Shown: piece after piece, positions 10,101 to 18,230 of the stretch
Numbering within the stretch: position 1 is the stretch's first letter
Layout: each line of letters opens with the position of its first letter
NCBI GenBank assembly: GCA_020725625.1
Contig: DYET01000167.1
Location: forward strand, 1-39,931
Direction: 5' to 3'
DNA: 39,931 bases
Source of the DNA: Desulfovirgula sp.
Lineage (GTDB): Bacteria > Bacillota > Desulfotomaculia > Desulfotomaculales > Desulfocucumaceae
Notes under the pieces: generated by a model
Seen by the model: only the letters and a program-made list of their open reading frames with translations
What the model was told of the DNA's origin: nothing
Databases searched by the model: none
Made by a program: the position numbers and the translations under genes

Positions 10101-10241
10101 GGCAGCAGCCTCACCCGCCCCGTCGCCATCAGCATGATCGGCGGCCTGACATTTTCCACCGTCCTGACCCTGATCGTGGTGCCCAACGTCTACCTGCTGG
10201 CGGAAAAAGTTCGCCTGAAAAATGTTAAGGAATGTGCCTGA
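7161..10241 (+). CDS. RND family efflux permease (HAE1/AcrB-like)
   Basis: 1026 aa; YPGAASDQVEALVTKPLEEKINELEDV; GALIIALGILVDDAIVVNDNIERHL; GIVSLSGIVVRNGIVLVDFI; LTSATAVFGLLPMAV. Confidence 0.95.
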   Translation: MGLIEAGLKYRKITVLIFAVLVYAGVAGFAAMPRYEDPKFKILTARVLTLYPGAASDQVEALVTKPLEEKINELEDVRVIESSSYNGVSSIIVKLFDTADREKNWDKLRQKVSEAGPLLPPGADAPEVQDELNKTSFMILHLTAPPGLSPVSLRDTVDRWKDAIRQAPGVERIEVAGLPAEEVQVILDPAALSARRLSWTHLADALQKRNASIPGGILREGKMGLLVESAGEYQSLDEIMETVIYQSPGGAAVRVRDVARVEKAPARTDVLVEAGGRPGVALTIFNKAGYSISAVEKDVRARVENLKRDLPPGVEVITAFNQSESVNKKFGDLWRELSIGMGAVFMVCLLGLNWRSAVMVSLSIPVSAAVGFGPLSWMGISLHQVTVGALIIALGILVDDAIVVNDNIERHLAMGSEAYRASVSGTREVAVPILAATVATVSAFAPLMFIPGDIGEFVYTLPVVVSVTMLASMAVSFWLTPTLRYWLVRPGRQEGGGFRGLREGLLGPALDRLSTWYGARLAATLKRPGTTVAAALFLSVCALSLLPLIGVQFFPYAERNEFLIDISTPRGYSLFETAGVAREVAGRAAGKPGVKGVFTYVGRQVPKFYYNEAPLARGETVAQLLVVVRGGGRQATHGIVRELQSELPGSFPGTRITVRELEQGPPVGTPIAVRICGGDLGRLRELADNVAGVLKRTPGTVNVHDDMGLDSYTIKVSPSPELTSRWGVAERDIAQSVRMAVDGLKITDYRQGDDLYPVVLRTRRADEVRLEDLSGIWVPSWKTGSVLPLGQVASVEAGWTPGTIHRRNLERAVTVKAYTDGTLPDNIIRTASKEIRDIPMPPGYRVEYGGEDEERKKAFASIGRLSVVVGLLIYLIIAMEFYSLVKPAIIFLSIYLALSGAMLGLFVTGTPLGFMALLGIVSLSGIVVRNGIVLVDFIEIGRREGLHLEDAIRRAGKVRLRPILLTSATAVFGLLPMAVMGSSLTRPVAISMIGGLTFSTVLTLIVVPNVYLLAEKVRLKNVKECA

Positions 10242-10355
10242 AAAAGCCGAAATATTACATGAAACAGGATTATCATGGTATGAAAGGATTTTATAATACA
10301 TTATAAAATATAGATTTTTTTAGATTTTTTTCATAATCAACCCCGGCTTCATTCG

Positions 10356-13034
10356 GTGTTCCGCAAAGGGGGCTTTTCGTTCTTGCTTTCCGTATTCAAG
10401 CTGTTTTTCGACCGGTTACCCGTGCCTTCGTGCATCCTCCGGGACAACCGCCTATTGATGGCCAATGAAAAAATGGCTGAAATTACCGGTTACACCGTGG
10501 AGGAATTGCTTAGAACCCCTTATTCCGACCTCCTTCATCCCGCAGACCGTTCCCGGGCCATGGAGGGCGTTTCACTCTGCCTCGACGGCCGGGAACAGGG
10601 GGAAACTGAAATCCGGGTAATCGGCCGCCGGGGAAAGGAAATCCATTTGACCTGTCATTTTGCCCGGGTTGATTTGGACGGGGTTCCGGCCTTGCTGGTA
10701 CAGGGGGTGGATATTACCCGGCGAAAGCGGCAGGAAGCGGAAATCCGGGAGTCCGAGGAAAAATACCGTCTTCTTCTGGAAAGCATCGAAGACGGATTTT
10801 ACGAGGTCGACCTGGCCGGAAACCTTTTGCAGTGCAACGACTCCATGGCGAGGATTTACGGGGTGGAGGACTGGGAGCCCTTCGTGGGCATGAATTACAG
10901 GAATTACATGGACCGCGAAAGCGCCGCCGCCGTGTTTGACGCCTTTAAAAAGATTTATCTTACCGGCGGGGCGGAGAAGGGTTTAATCCTGGAGATAACC
11001 AGGAGGGACGGGTCAAAAAGGATCCTGGAAATATCCGTCTCGCTGACCAGGGACAAAGATGGGAACCCGTCCGGATTCAGTGGGATCGTAAGGGATGTCA
11101 CCGAGCGCAGGAAGGCCGAGGAAAGGCTGCAGCTGAACGAGGCCCGCCTGGAAACGCTTTTGAAGCTGAACCAGATGACCTCGGCCTCGCTGAAAGAAAT
11201 CGCCGATTTCGCCCTGGAAGAGGGAGTCAGGCTGACCGGGAGCAGCATTGGTTTTCTGGCCTTTGTCAGTGAGGACGAGAGCGTCCTGACCATGCACTCC
11301 TGGTCGATCCAGGCCATGAAGGAATGTTCCATTGACGACAAGTCCTTTGTCTGCCCGGTGGAAACATCGGGGCTTTGGGCGGAGGCCGTTCGCCAGAGGA
11401 GACCCGTTATACTGAACGACTACTCCCGGCCCAACCCCATGAAAAAGGGCCATCCCGACGGCCACGTCCGCCTGCGGCGGGTCATGTGCGTGCCTGTTTT
11501 CGACGGCGGTAAAATCGTGGCCGTGGCCGGGGTGGCCAACAAGAAGGATGATTATGACAACTCGGACGCCGACCAACTGGTTCTCCTGATGAGCGGCATG
11601 TGGAGGATAATCCAGCGCAGGCAGGCGGAAGAAACCCTCAGGGCTTCGGAGGAGCGCTTTTCCAAAGCCTTCAATGCCAGTCCGGTCTCCATGTCCATCC
11701 AGGAATTTTCCAGCGGGCGCTACATTGATGTCAACGAAACCTTCCTGCGGGAATCAGGCTTCGGCAGGGAGGAGGTAATCGGCCGAACTCCCGGGGAATT
11801 GGGCATTTATGATTTTGCCGGGATAGGCCGGGCCTTCCTGGAAAAGGGAACTGTTCGAAATTTTGAAATAACACTGCGGTTCAAGTCCGGCCGGCCCAGG
11901 ATCGGCCTGCTGAATATCGAGGCGATAGATGTCGGGGGAAAGCGGTGCCTGCTGTCCAGCTTTTATGACATCACCGAACGAAAGATGATTGAAGATCAGC
12001 TAAAGTACCTCAGCCTGCACGACTCACTCACCGGGCTGTACAACCGGGTCTACTTCGAGGAGGAAATGCGCCGGCTGGAGAAAAGCCGGTCCGGCCGGGT
12101 GGGTATAATCGTGTGCGACGTCGACGGGCTTAAAAGCGTCAACGACACCATGGGACACGCCGCCGGGGATGAACTGCTGGTGGCCGCAGCCCGGGTGTTC
12201 AGGGAGTCGTTCCGGGAATCGGACATGGTGTCCCGCATCGGCGGGGACGAATTCGCCATCCTCCTGCCCAACTGCAGCCGTGCCGCCGTGGAAAAGGCCT
12301 GCCGCAGAATTCAGAACGCCATCGCCAGGTACAACGAGGAAAACCAGGGACTGCCCCTGAGCATATCCATCGGGTTTGCCACCGGCGAGGTGCCGGCGAA
12401 CCTCGCCGAATTATTCAGGGAAGCGGACAACAACATGTACAGGGAAAAACTGCACCGCAGCCAGAGTGCCCGCAGCGCCTTGGTGCAGACCCTGATGAAG
12501 GCCCTGGAGGCGAGGGACTTTATCACCGAGGGCCACGCCGACCGCCTGCAGGACCTGGTGGCCTCGGTGGCCAGGTCTATCGGCCTGCCTGATCACAGGA
12601 TATCGGACTTATGCCTTCTCGCTCAGTTTCATGATATTGGGAAGGTCGGCATACCGGACCGTATCCTGTTCAAACCCGGACCCCTAACCTCCCGGGAAGT
12701 AGCCGAAATGAGGCGGCACTGCGAAATCGGCTACTTTATCGCGATTTCCCCTCCCGACCTGATGCCGGTGGCCGATTGGATACTGAAGCACCACGAGTGG
12801 TGGAACGGTAAGGGCTACCCGCTGGGGCTGAAGGGGGAGGAGATTCCCCTGGAGTGCCGTATCCTGGCCATTGCCGATGCCTACGACGCCATGACCAACG
12901 ACCGGCCCTACCGCAAGGCTATGTCCCACAAGGAGGCCGTGGCCGAACTGAAAAAATGTGCCGGCACCCAATTTGACCCGGATTTGGTACCCCTGTTCAT
13001 AAAAATAGTGGAAGGCCGGAAGTTGAAGAAGTAA
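10356..13034 (+). CDS. PAS/PAS/GAF/PAS-GGDEF-HD-GYP cyclic-di-GMP turnover protein
   Basis: RESDMVSRIGGDEFAILLP (GGDEF plus RxxD I-site), FHDIGKVGIPDRIL and HHEWWNGKGYPLGLKGEEIPLECRILAIADAYDAMTNDRPYR (HD-GYP), several PAS segments ending in DITERK/DVTERR. Confidence 0.93.
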   Translation: MFRKGGFSFLLSVFKLFFDRLPVPSCILRDNRLLMANEKMAEITGYTVEELLRTPYSDLLHPADRSRAMEGVSLCLDGREQGETEIRVIGRRGKEIHLTCHFARVDLDGVPALLVQGVDITRRKRQEAEIRESEEKYRLLLESIEDGFYEVDLAGNLLQCNDSMARIYGVEDWEPFVGMNYRNYMDRESAAAVFDAFKKIYLTGGAEKGLILEITRRDGSKRILEISVSLTRDKDGNPSGFSGIVRDVTERRKAEERLQLNEARLETLLKLNQMTSASLKEIADFALEEGVRLTGSSIGFLAFVSEDESVLTMHSWSIQAMKECSIDDKSFVCPVETSGLWAEAVRQRRPVILNDYSRPNPMKKGHPDGHVRLRRVMCVPVFDGGKIVAVAGVANKKDDYDNSDADQLVLLMSGMWRIIQRRQAEETLRASEERFSKAFNASPVSMSIQEFSSGRYIDVNETFLRESGFGREEVIGRTPGELGIYDFAGIGRAFLEKGTVRNFEITLRFKSGRPRIGLLNIEAIDVGGKRCLLSSFYDITERKMIEDQLKYLSLHDSLTGLYNRVYFEEEMRRLEKSRSGRVGIIVCDVDGLKSVNDTMGHAAGDELLVAAARVFRESFRESDMVSRIGGDEFAILLPNCSRAAVEKACRRIQNAIARYNEENQGLPLSISIGFATGEVPANLAELFREADNNMYREKLHRSQSARSALVQTLMKALEARDFITEGHADRLQDLVASVARSIGLPDHRISDLCLLAQFHDIGKVGIPDRILFKPGPLTSREVAEMRRHCEIGYFIAISPPDLMPVADWILKHHEWWNGKGYPLGLKGEEIPLECRILAIADAYDAMTNDRPYRKAMSHKEAVAELKKCAGTQFDPDLVPLFIKIVEGRKLKK

Positions 13035-13071
13035 AAAATTTTTCTGCAACCGCTTTTATAGGATGAAAAAT

Positions 13072-13110
13072 CCCGCCGTTCTTGCTTTTCCCGAAACGGC
13101 GGGTCTTCTT
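13072..13110. terminator. Bidirectional intrinsic terminator
   Basis: CCCGCCGTT (13072-13080) / AACGGCGGG (13095-13103); T-rich on both sides (TCTTCTTT on +, ATTTTTC on -). Confidence 0.72.
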
Positions 13111-13124
13111 TGCCGGGAACGGCA

Positions 13125-13313
13125 TCAGTCCAGTATATCCAATTCGAAATGAAAGTGAAGAAGAAGCAGCGCCGCTAAAAGCTTAATCCCGGTTTTAAGC
13201 CAGCTGCGCCGCCCCCCACCGCCGGACCTGGAAATGGCCGAAAAGTCCCACAGGAACATCAACCCGAAGAGCAGCCCGCCGAGGGCACAGAATATAGATA
13301 TGACGGTTTCCAT
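13125..13313 (-). CDS. Small membrane protein, unknown function
   Basis: 62 aa with two hydrophobic segments; minus-strand SD (TTAGGGGGTGA) upstream of ATG; ends just before the bidirectional terminator. Confidence 0.5.
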   Translation of the reverse strand: METVISIFCALGGLLFGLMFLWDFSAISRSGGGGRRSWLKTGIKLLAALLLLHFHFELDILD

Positions 13314-13552
13314 ACTTTTTCACCCCCTAACAATGTATATGGGGCGGCGGCAGGAAAAAATTACTCGCTTTCCCGTTCCGACGGATCGGGCCCGGCACCG
13401 TGCCCCGGTTTTTTTACCAGGCCGCCTAGCCAAAGGGGGTCCCGTTGTGTTAATAATTAATAATAAAACCGCCTGCCCGGGGGCCGGTGCCCGGGTAATC
13501 AAAACTTCACCGGCCCGTACCGGGGCCGGAAGGTGAAAGGAGTGCCGCTGCG

Positions 13553-14413
13553 GTGAAAAGAGTGCTGGGTCTGGTAATCTCGGAAAGAAACCTGGGCAAC
13601 AGTGAAATCCTGGTCAAGGAAATCGTCGACAGCGTTCCGGGCCCCTGCAGCCGGGAGCTGATCCGCCTCACGGAACTCAGAATCGATCCCTGCAGGGCCT
13701 GTTACCGCTGCCTGAACCCGGGTTCCCGGTGCGTCAGGGACGACGACTTCCAGTTTGTGCTGAATAAAATAATGGAGGCGGACGGCCTGGTCATCGGCCT
13801 GCCGGTATATTTCCTGGGACCCCACGGTAGCTACAAGATGCTCACCGACCGCCTGCTGGGCGTGGGCCACTACTCCGCCCATACCCGGGGAAAGCCGTGC
13901 GCCGTGGTAATTCCCTTCGGGATCCCGGGGTGGGAGGGTTACACCAGGACTGCCGCTCTAGTTCTCCCCAGGCTCATGGAAATGAGGGTTGTGGACTGCT
14001 GGCTGGTCCGGGCCACACTGCCCGGGGAGAGCCTGTTGAAGCAGGAAAACGTGGAATATGCCAAGAGGCTGGGATCCAACCTGTTCACCGCCCGGGAGTT
14101 CGACCGGAGACCGGGGGAATGCCCGCACTGCGGGTCGGACCTGTTCAGACTGCTTCCCGGCTGGGAAATCGAGTGCTCCCTCTGTTCCGCCAGGGGGCGT
14201 TTGGAGGCCGGCGGGAACCCGGACTTTTCGGGGGCGGGCAAGACCCGCTTCACTCCTGAAGAGCTTCACCACCACTTCAATGTCTGGCTGGTGGAGATGA
14301 GAGACAAGTACCTCAAGGAAAGGGACATGCTCAAAGAGGTGCAGAAGCCATACAGGGGAAGGAACTGGTGGGTGAAAAGGGAAGGAGGGGTAAGCGGTGG
14401 AGAGGTTTCGTAA
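13553..14413 (+). CDS. NADPH-dependent FMN reductase / iron-sulfur flavoprotein family
   Basis: VLGLVISERNLGNSEILVKEIV...CRACYRCLNPGSRCVRDDDFQFVLNKIMEADGLVIGLPVYFLGPHGSYKMLTDR; C-terminal CPHCGSD...CSLC zinc-ribbon-like cysteines. Confidence 0.82.
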   Translation: MKRVLGLVISERNLGNSEILVKEIVDSVPGPCSRELIRLTELRIDPCRACYRCLNPGSRCVRDDDFQFVLNKIMEADGLVIGLPVYFLGPHGSYKMLTDRLLGVGHYSAHTRGKPCAVVIPFGIPGWEGYTRTAALVLPRLMEMRVVDCWLVRATLPGESLLKQENVEYAKRLGSNLFTAREFDRRPGECPHCGSDLFRLLPGWEIECSLCSARGRLEAGGNPDFSGAGKTRFTPEELHHHFNVWLVEMRDKYLKERDMLKEVQKPYRGRNWWVKREGGVSGGEVS

Positions 14414-14729
14414 ATTCATGGGCGCCGAACTGAACCTGGAAAGCGTGAAAGACGCCGGCGGGCTTTCCGCCTTCGGCGTTACCTGCACCTATTTGCCGGA
14501 CCCGCTGGATGATTTCGATGAGATTGAATTCAGGACCGGCTTCGGCGGGCAGAACAACATCGTGATTACGGCGGCGGTGGAGATGGGAAAAATAAAGAGG
14601 GTGATGTTCAGTGCGGCCGACCCGGACAAACCGGACGTGATCAGGAGCCTCACCGGGTCTCAGCTAGAAGACTTTTTGACCGGGAGGGGCGACGACCTGG
14701 ACGGCTTTTTCCGGTTCATCAGCCGGTAG
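14397..14729 (+). CDS. Conserved hypothetical protein
   Basis: 110 aa ORF overlapping the end of the flavoprotein gene by 17 bp, GTG start preceded by GGAGGGG. Confidence 0.6.
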   Translation: MERFRKFMGAELNLESVKDAGGLSAFGVTCTYLPDPLDDFDEIEFRTGFGGQNNIVITAAVEMGKIKRVMFSAADPDKPDVIRSLTGSQLEDFLTGRGDDLDGFFRFISR

Positions 14730-14956
14730 GGAAAATGGAAAAAGAGGGATCGACTGTAACGCACCAGGGTTCCGGTGTGGCCTCGGTGCGTTTTTAACGT
14801 TAAATTGCTTTCCACAAAGGGCAGGCTTATAAGGGAGGCTGAAAGCCGGATTCAAGATTCTGCCGCGGCAGGGGGCAAATGAGCGGTTCGCGGAACAACT
14901 AAGGGTGCCGGTTCGTCAGTACTTGATGAAAGATCAAATCAACCGGAGGTCCGAAA

Positions 14957-16399
14957 ATGAAATTGGTGCACGTGCTTGTTTCGTCCCTGCTGGCCCTGTC
15001 GGTTGCAGCGGCCGCGCCAGTGCCGTGGTCCGGGAAAAAAAATCATTCCGAAGCCTACGCCCAAGCGGTTGTTCAGGGCAGGCAGCCCGCCCCGGAAAGC
15101 GTCCGGTGGGATCAGGAGACCGTGTCCAGGAGTGAGTTTCTTTCCTCCCTGATCCGTGAGGCCGGCCTGAGCCTGGACGGCATATACTTTATCAAGCCTC
15201 CGGTAGTCGGGGACATTGCACCCGATGTCCGGGACGGCGCCCCCTATGCCCGGGACCTGGTTATTGCCGGGCACTACGGGATAATTGATACCCTGGAGTA
15301 CGCCGGCGCGGTCCAGGATGCGGTAAAACTGGGCTTTCTTGAGCATGACGGAAGGTTCCGCCCCGGGGACGCGCTGGCCCGGGAAGAAGCCCTGAAACTG
15401 CTGAAGGTGTTTGGAGAGGCCGCGGGCGGCTGGAAGAACCCGGACGGTGTCACCTACAGCCTGCCGGGGGACCGAAAGTCGATTACGCTGTACTGGGGAG
15501 AGAAGCCCACCGGGGGCTATGCCGTCAAAATCCGGTCGGTGGCGCTGGAAGGCGACGTCCTGAAGGTGTTTTACTCCCTGCGCTCCCCGCGCCCCGGGGA
15601 GATGGTCACCCAGGCAGTCACCTACCCCCGGGACACAGCCCCGCTGCCGGCGGAAAGCGGTAGTTTCACCCGGGTGCAGCTGGTCAGGTGGGTGGAGGAC
15701 GCAGGAATAATCTTTTATATCGGCAGGAACACATACTCCGCGGACGGCCGTGCCATGACGATGGATGCCGTACCGTTCCTGGAGAACGGCCGGGCCTACC
15801 TGCCGGTCCGCTATCTGGCCATGGCCCTGGGAGTACCGGAAGACAGGATCTCCTGGAGCCCTTCGGCCCGCACGGTGACGCTGGTGAAGGGCGGCGTCAC
15901 GGTTTCCCTGGCAGCCGGGGGCCCGATCATGTACATCAACGACAGGCCCGTTAATATGGATGCCGTTCCCCTGCTGAGGGAGGGCCGGGTATACCTGCCG
16001 GCCGGGTTTATAGCGGAGGCCTTAGGGTACAGGGTGGACTGGGACCTTTACCCCGAGAAAGAGGCACCCCGGATTCGCGACCTGGATGCCGGAAAGGTGG
16101 TCAGGGTGGACCAGGAGTACGGCGGCTGGCGCTACGTGCGCATAGTGGTCTATGACATCCCGGCCGTGCAGCGCGGGTGGGTGCGGGGCGAATACCTGGC
16201 CGCCCCGGGGCAGGCAGCACCGCAGGAAGGAAAAATCCCCGCCGGGACCATGGTCTACCCCGGTGATCCCAACGCCGAAAACGTCCGTGATGAAAATTCT
16301 TCCCGACGAACCCCTGCCCGGCTTGACCTGCCCGGGCTTTCTTTTTGGCCTGTCCTTCCCCCGCAGGACAAAGGCCCTCCCGGTAATAGCCTCCCTTAA
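14957..16399 (+). CDS. Secreted protein with copper amine oxidase N-terminal-like (stalk) domain
   Basis: Signal peptide MKLVHVLVSSLLALSVAAAAP; two repeats MDAVPFLENGRAYLPVRYLAMALGV / MDAVPLLREGRVYLPAGFIAEALGY; SD CCGGAGG. Confidence 0.8.
   Translation: MKLVHVLVSSLLALSVAAAAPVPWSGKKNHSEAYAQAVVQGRQPAPESVRWDQETVSRSEFLSSLIREAGLSLDGIYFIKPPVVGDIAPDVRDGAPYARDLVIAGHYGIIDTLEYAGAVQDAVKLGFLEHDGRFRPGDALAREEALKLLKVFGEAAGGWKNPDGVTYSLPGDRKSITLYWGEKPTGGYAVKIRSVALEGDVLKVFYSLRSPRPGEMVTQAVTYPRDTAPLPAESGSFTRVQLVRWVEDAGIIFYIGRNTYSADGRAMTMDAVPFLENGRAYLPVRYLAMALGVPEDRISWSPSARTVTLVKGGVTVSLAAGGPIMYINDRPVNMDAVPLLREGRVYLPAGFIAEALGYRVDWDLYPEKEAPRIRDLDAGKVVRVDQEYGGWRYVRIVVYDIPAVQRGWVRGEYLAAPGQAAPQEGKIPAGTMVYPGDPNAENVRDENSSRRTPARLDLPGLSFWPVLPPQDKGPPGNSLP
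16316..16346 (+). terminator. Rho-independent terminator (lies inside the 3' end of the stalk-protein ORF)
   Basis: GCCCGG-CTTGACCTGC-CCGGGC followed by TTTCTTTTT. Confidence 0.6.
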
Positions 16400-16692
16400 A
16401 ATAATGAGAATGTTGGCGGGGAGTAAAAAACAGGCGGCCGGATATACCGTGCCGGGCCGGCCAGGGTTAGTTGGACGGCGGCCAGGACGAGGATCACAAA
16501 AAATACCCGGCTGCGGTTGAACCAGTAGCTTAAAACCAGCCCGGCAAAAAACACCGCGTATGAGGAGTATTGGACCACCGGCAGCAGGGCCGGGGGGATC
16601 CTTCCTATTGCCCCCAGGAATACCCAGGCCGCGGCAAGCAGTCCCAGGGGGACGGCCAGGGGAGCAAATTTTCCGGCTATGCCAGAAATCAT
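16370..16692 (-). pseudogene. N-terminal membrane-region remnant resembling membrane-anchored GGDEF proteins, frameshifted and truncated
   Basis: Minus frame MISGIAGKFAPLAVPLGLLAAAWVFLG...VLSYWFNRSRVFFVILVLAAVQL...ARYIRPPVFYS, then similarity appears to continue in another frame (FLLPANILIILREAI) across an A6 run (16425-16430). No GGDEF domain follows. Confidence 0.5.
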
Positions 16693-16895
16693 CACCGGCA
16701 ACCTTTCTGAAAAAAATAGGCAAAGGGAGCGCAAAGGCACTCGGTTCATATTTCGACGCCAAGTGCCGCGTGCCCTGTTTTTTGCCCCGCGCCCAAAAGG
16801 CAATTTTGCCGGAAAGAATTTTCAATTCCGGCTGCAGGAGATGGAAGGTTGGTGAATAAAGAAAATAAATACTTTGTTTTTGAGGGGGAATGTTC

Positions 16896-17660
16896 ATGGA
16901 TACCTCGTATCTTTCACTGGAGGGCAAGGTGGCGCTGGTGACGGGGGCCTGCCGGGGCATCGGCCGGGCCATCGCCCTGCTTTTCGCCGACGCCGGGGCG
17001 GACCTGGCCGTCAGCTGCCGGAACCAGCCCCACCTTGAAGAGGTGGCCGGTGAAATCCGATCGATGGGGAGAAAGGCAGTTCCGGCGGCGGCGCACATCC
17101 GCAAGCCGGAGGAGCTGAGAAACCTGGTTCAAAAGGTGAAGGATGAGTTCGGGCGCATCGACATACTGGTCAACAACGCGGCCACCAATCCCGGAATGGG
17201 CTATCTGGTGGACATGGATGAAGGAATGTACGATCAGGTCATGAATACCAACCTCAAGGGTTATGTCCTGCTGAGCCAGATGGTGGGCCGGCTGATGATG
17301 GACCGGGGCGGCGGGAATATAATCAATGTTTCTTCCTCGGGCGGGATCAGCCCCGGTATGGGGCTGGGCCTCTACTCCATAAGCAAGGCCGGGATTATCA
17401 TGCTGACCAAGTCAATGGCCGCCGAACTGGGAGGTTACAACATCAGGGTTAATGCCATCGCCCCCAGCATCGTGAAGACCAGGTTCAGCCAGGCCCTGTG
17501 GAGCAACGAGGCGCTGCTGGGCGAGGAATTGAAAAGGATTCCCTTAAAACGCCTGGCCCAGCCCGAGGACGTGGCGAGAACCGCCCTATACCTGGCATCC
17601 GACGCTTCCTCGTACGTCACCGGGCAGACCATCATTTTGGACGGCGGGAGATCTATTTAG
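16896..17660 (+). CDS. SDR family oxidoreductase
   Basis: GACRGIGRAIA Rossmann motif, NNAA, NVSSSGG, YSISKAG catalytic Y-x3-K; SD GAGGGGG upstream of ATG 16896. Confidence 0.93.
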   Translation: MDTSYLSLEGKVALVTGACRGIGRAIALLFADAGADLAVSCRNQPHLEEVAGEIRSMGRKAVPAAAHIRKPEELRNLVQKVKDEFGRIDILVNNAATNPGMGYLVDMDEGMYDQVMNTNLKGYVLLSQMVGRLMMDRGGGNIINVSSSGGISPGMGLGLYSISKAGIIMLTKSMAAELGGYNIRVNAIAPSIVKTRFSQALWSNEALLGEELKRIPLKRLAQPEDVARTALYLASDASSYVTGQTIILDGGRSI

Positions 17661-17720
17661 GCTGCAGTTTGCCCGGTATACTTTGCTGTATCCGGGCAAC
17701 GCTGTGGTAACGGAAGGGAG

Positions 17721-18056
17721 CTAGGATAGCCTGAACCTGCCTCTCTCCATGATTTTGATCAGGTGGGCGGCGGCTGTCATCTTGGCGTCCAGCACGTCGG
17801 GGCTCTGGGTTGCGGCCAGCCGGACCTGGTCCCGGACGGTGGCGCCCTCCCTGGAACACCGGTAGATTTCGTCGCTTAAGGTCCGGCGGGATTCCTCCAG
17901 CCGGGCGAAGCTGATGGCCGATGAAAAAACATCCAGCAGCAGGCTTTTCTCCAGATCGGGGTCGGTTTCCGGCAGGAAAACACTGTTGCCCCTGTATATC
18001 TCTATAAGCGCGGCCAGCAGGTAAAGGGTGCCGGTCTTTTGGGCGTTGTCTTTCAC
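17721..18056 (-). CDS. Conserved hypothetical protein
   Basis: 111 aa, GTG start with AAGGAG SD on minus strand; no recognised domain. Confidence 0.62.
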   Translation of the reverse strand: MKDNAQKTGTLYLLAALIEIYRGNSVFLPETDPDLEKSLLLDVFSSAISFARLEESRRTLSDEIYRCSREGATVRDQVRLAATQSPDVLDAKMTAAAHLIKIMERGRFRLS

Positions 18057-18230
18057 GGGAGTGTCTCCTTGCGTATAAATTTTTTTGGTCTTTGAATTAT
18101 GTTCTTTTTCCCGGGCTAAAATCCTTTATGCGGAGTGTCAAAAAGTCATCGCGGGTTTCCGGTTTCGAAGAGTGCCGAACAGGTTTTTTGTTTTTGGCGA
18201 AAGGAGAGCCGGGGCACGGGAGGGGAAAAT

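Noticed and set aside
9003-10301. 432-aa minus ORF antisense to the RND permease
   Set aside because: Antisense artefact with H/Q/G-rich composition; plus strand is a clear RND transporter.
16022-17104. 360-aa minus ORF overlapping stalk protein, remnant and SDR
   Set aside because: Only a short part (FLLPANILIILREAI) looks like genuine remnant sequence; the remainder is antisense to good + genes.
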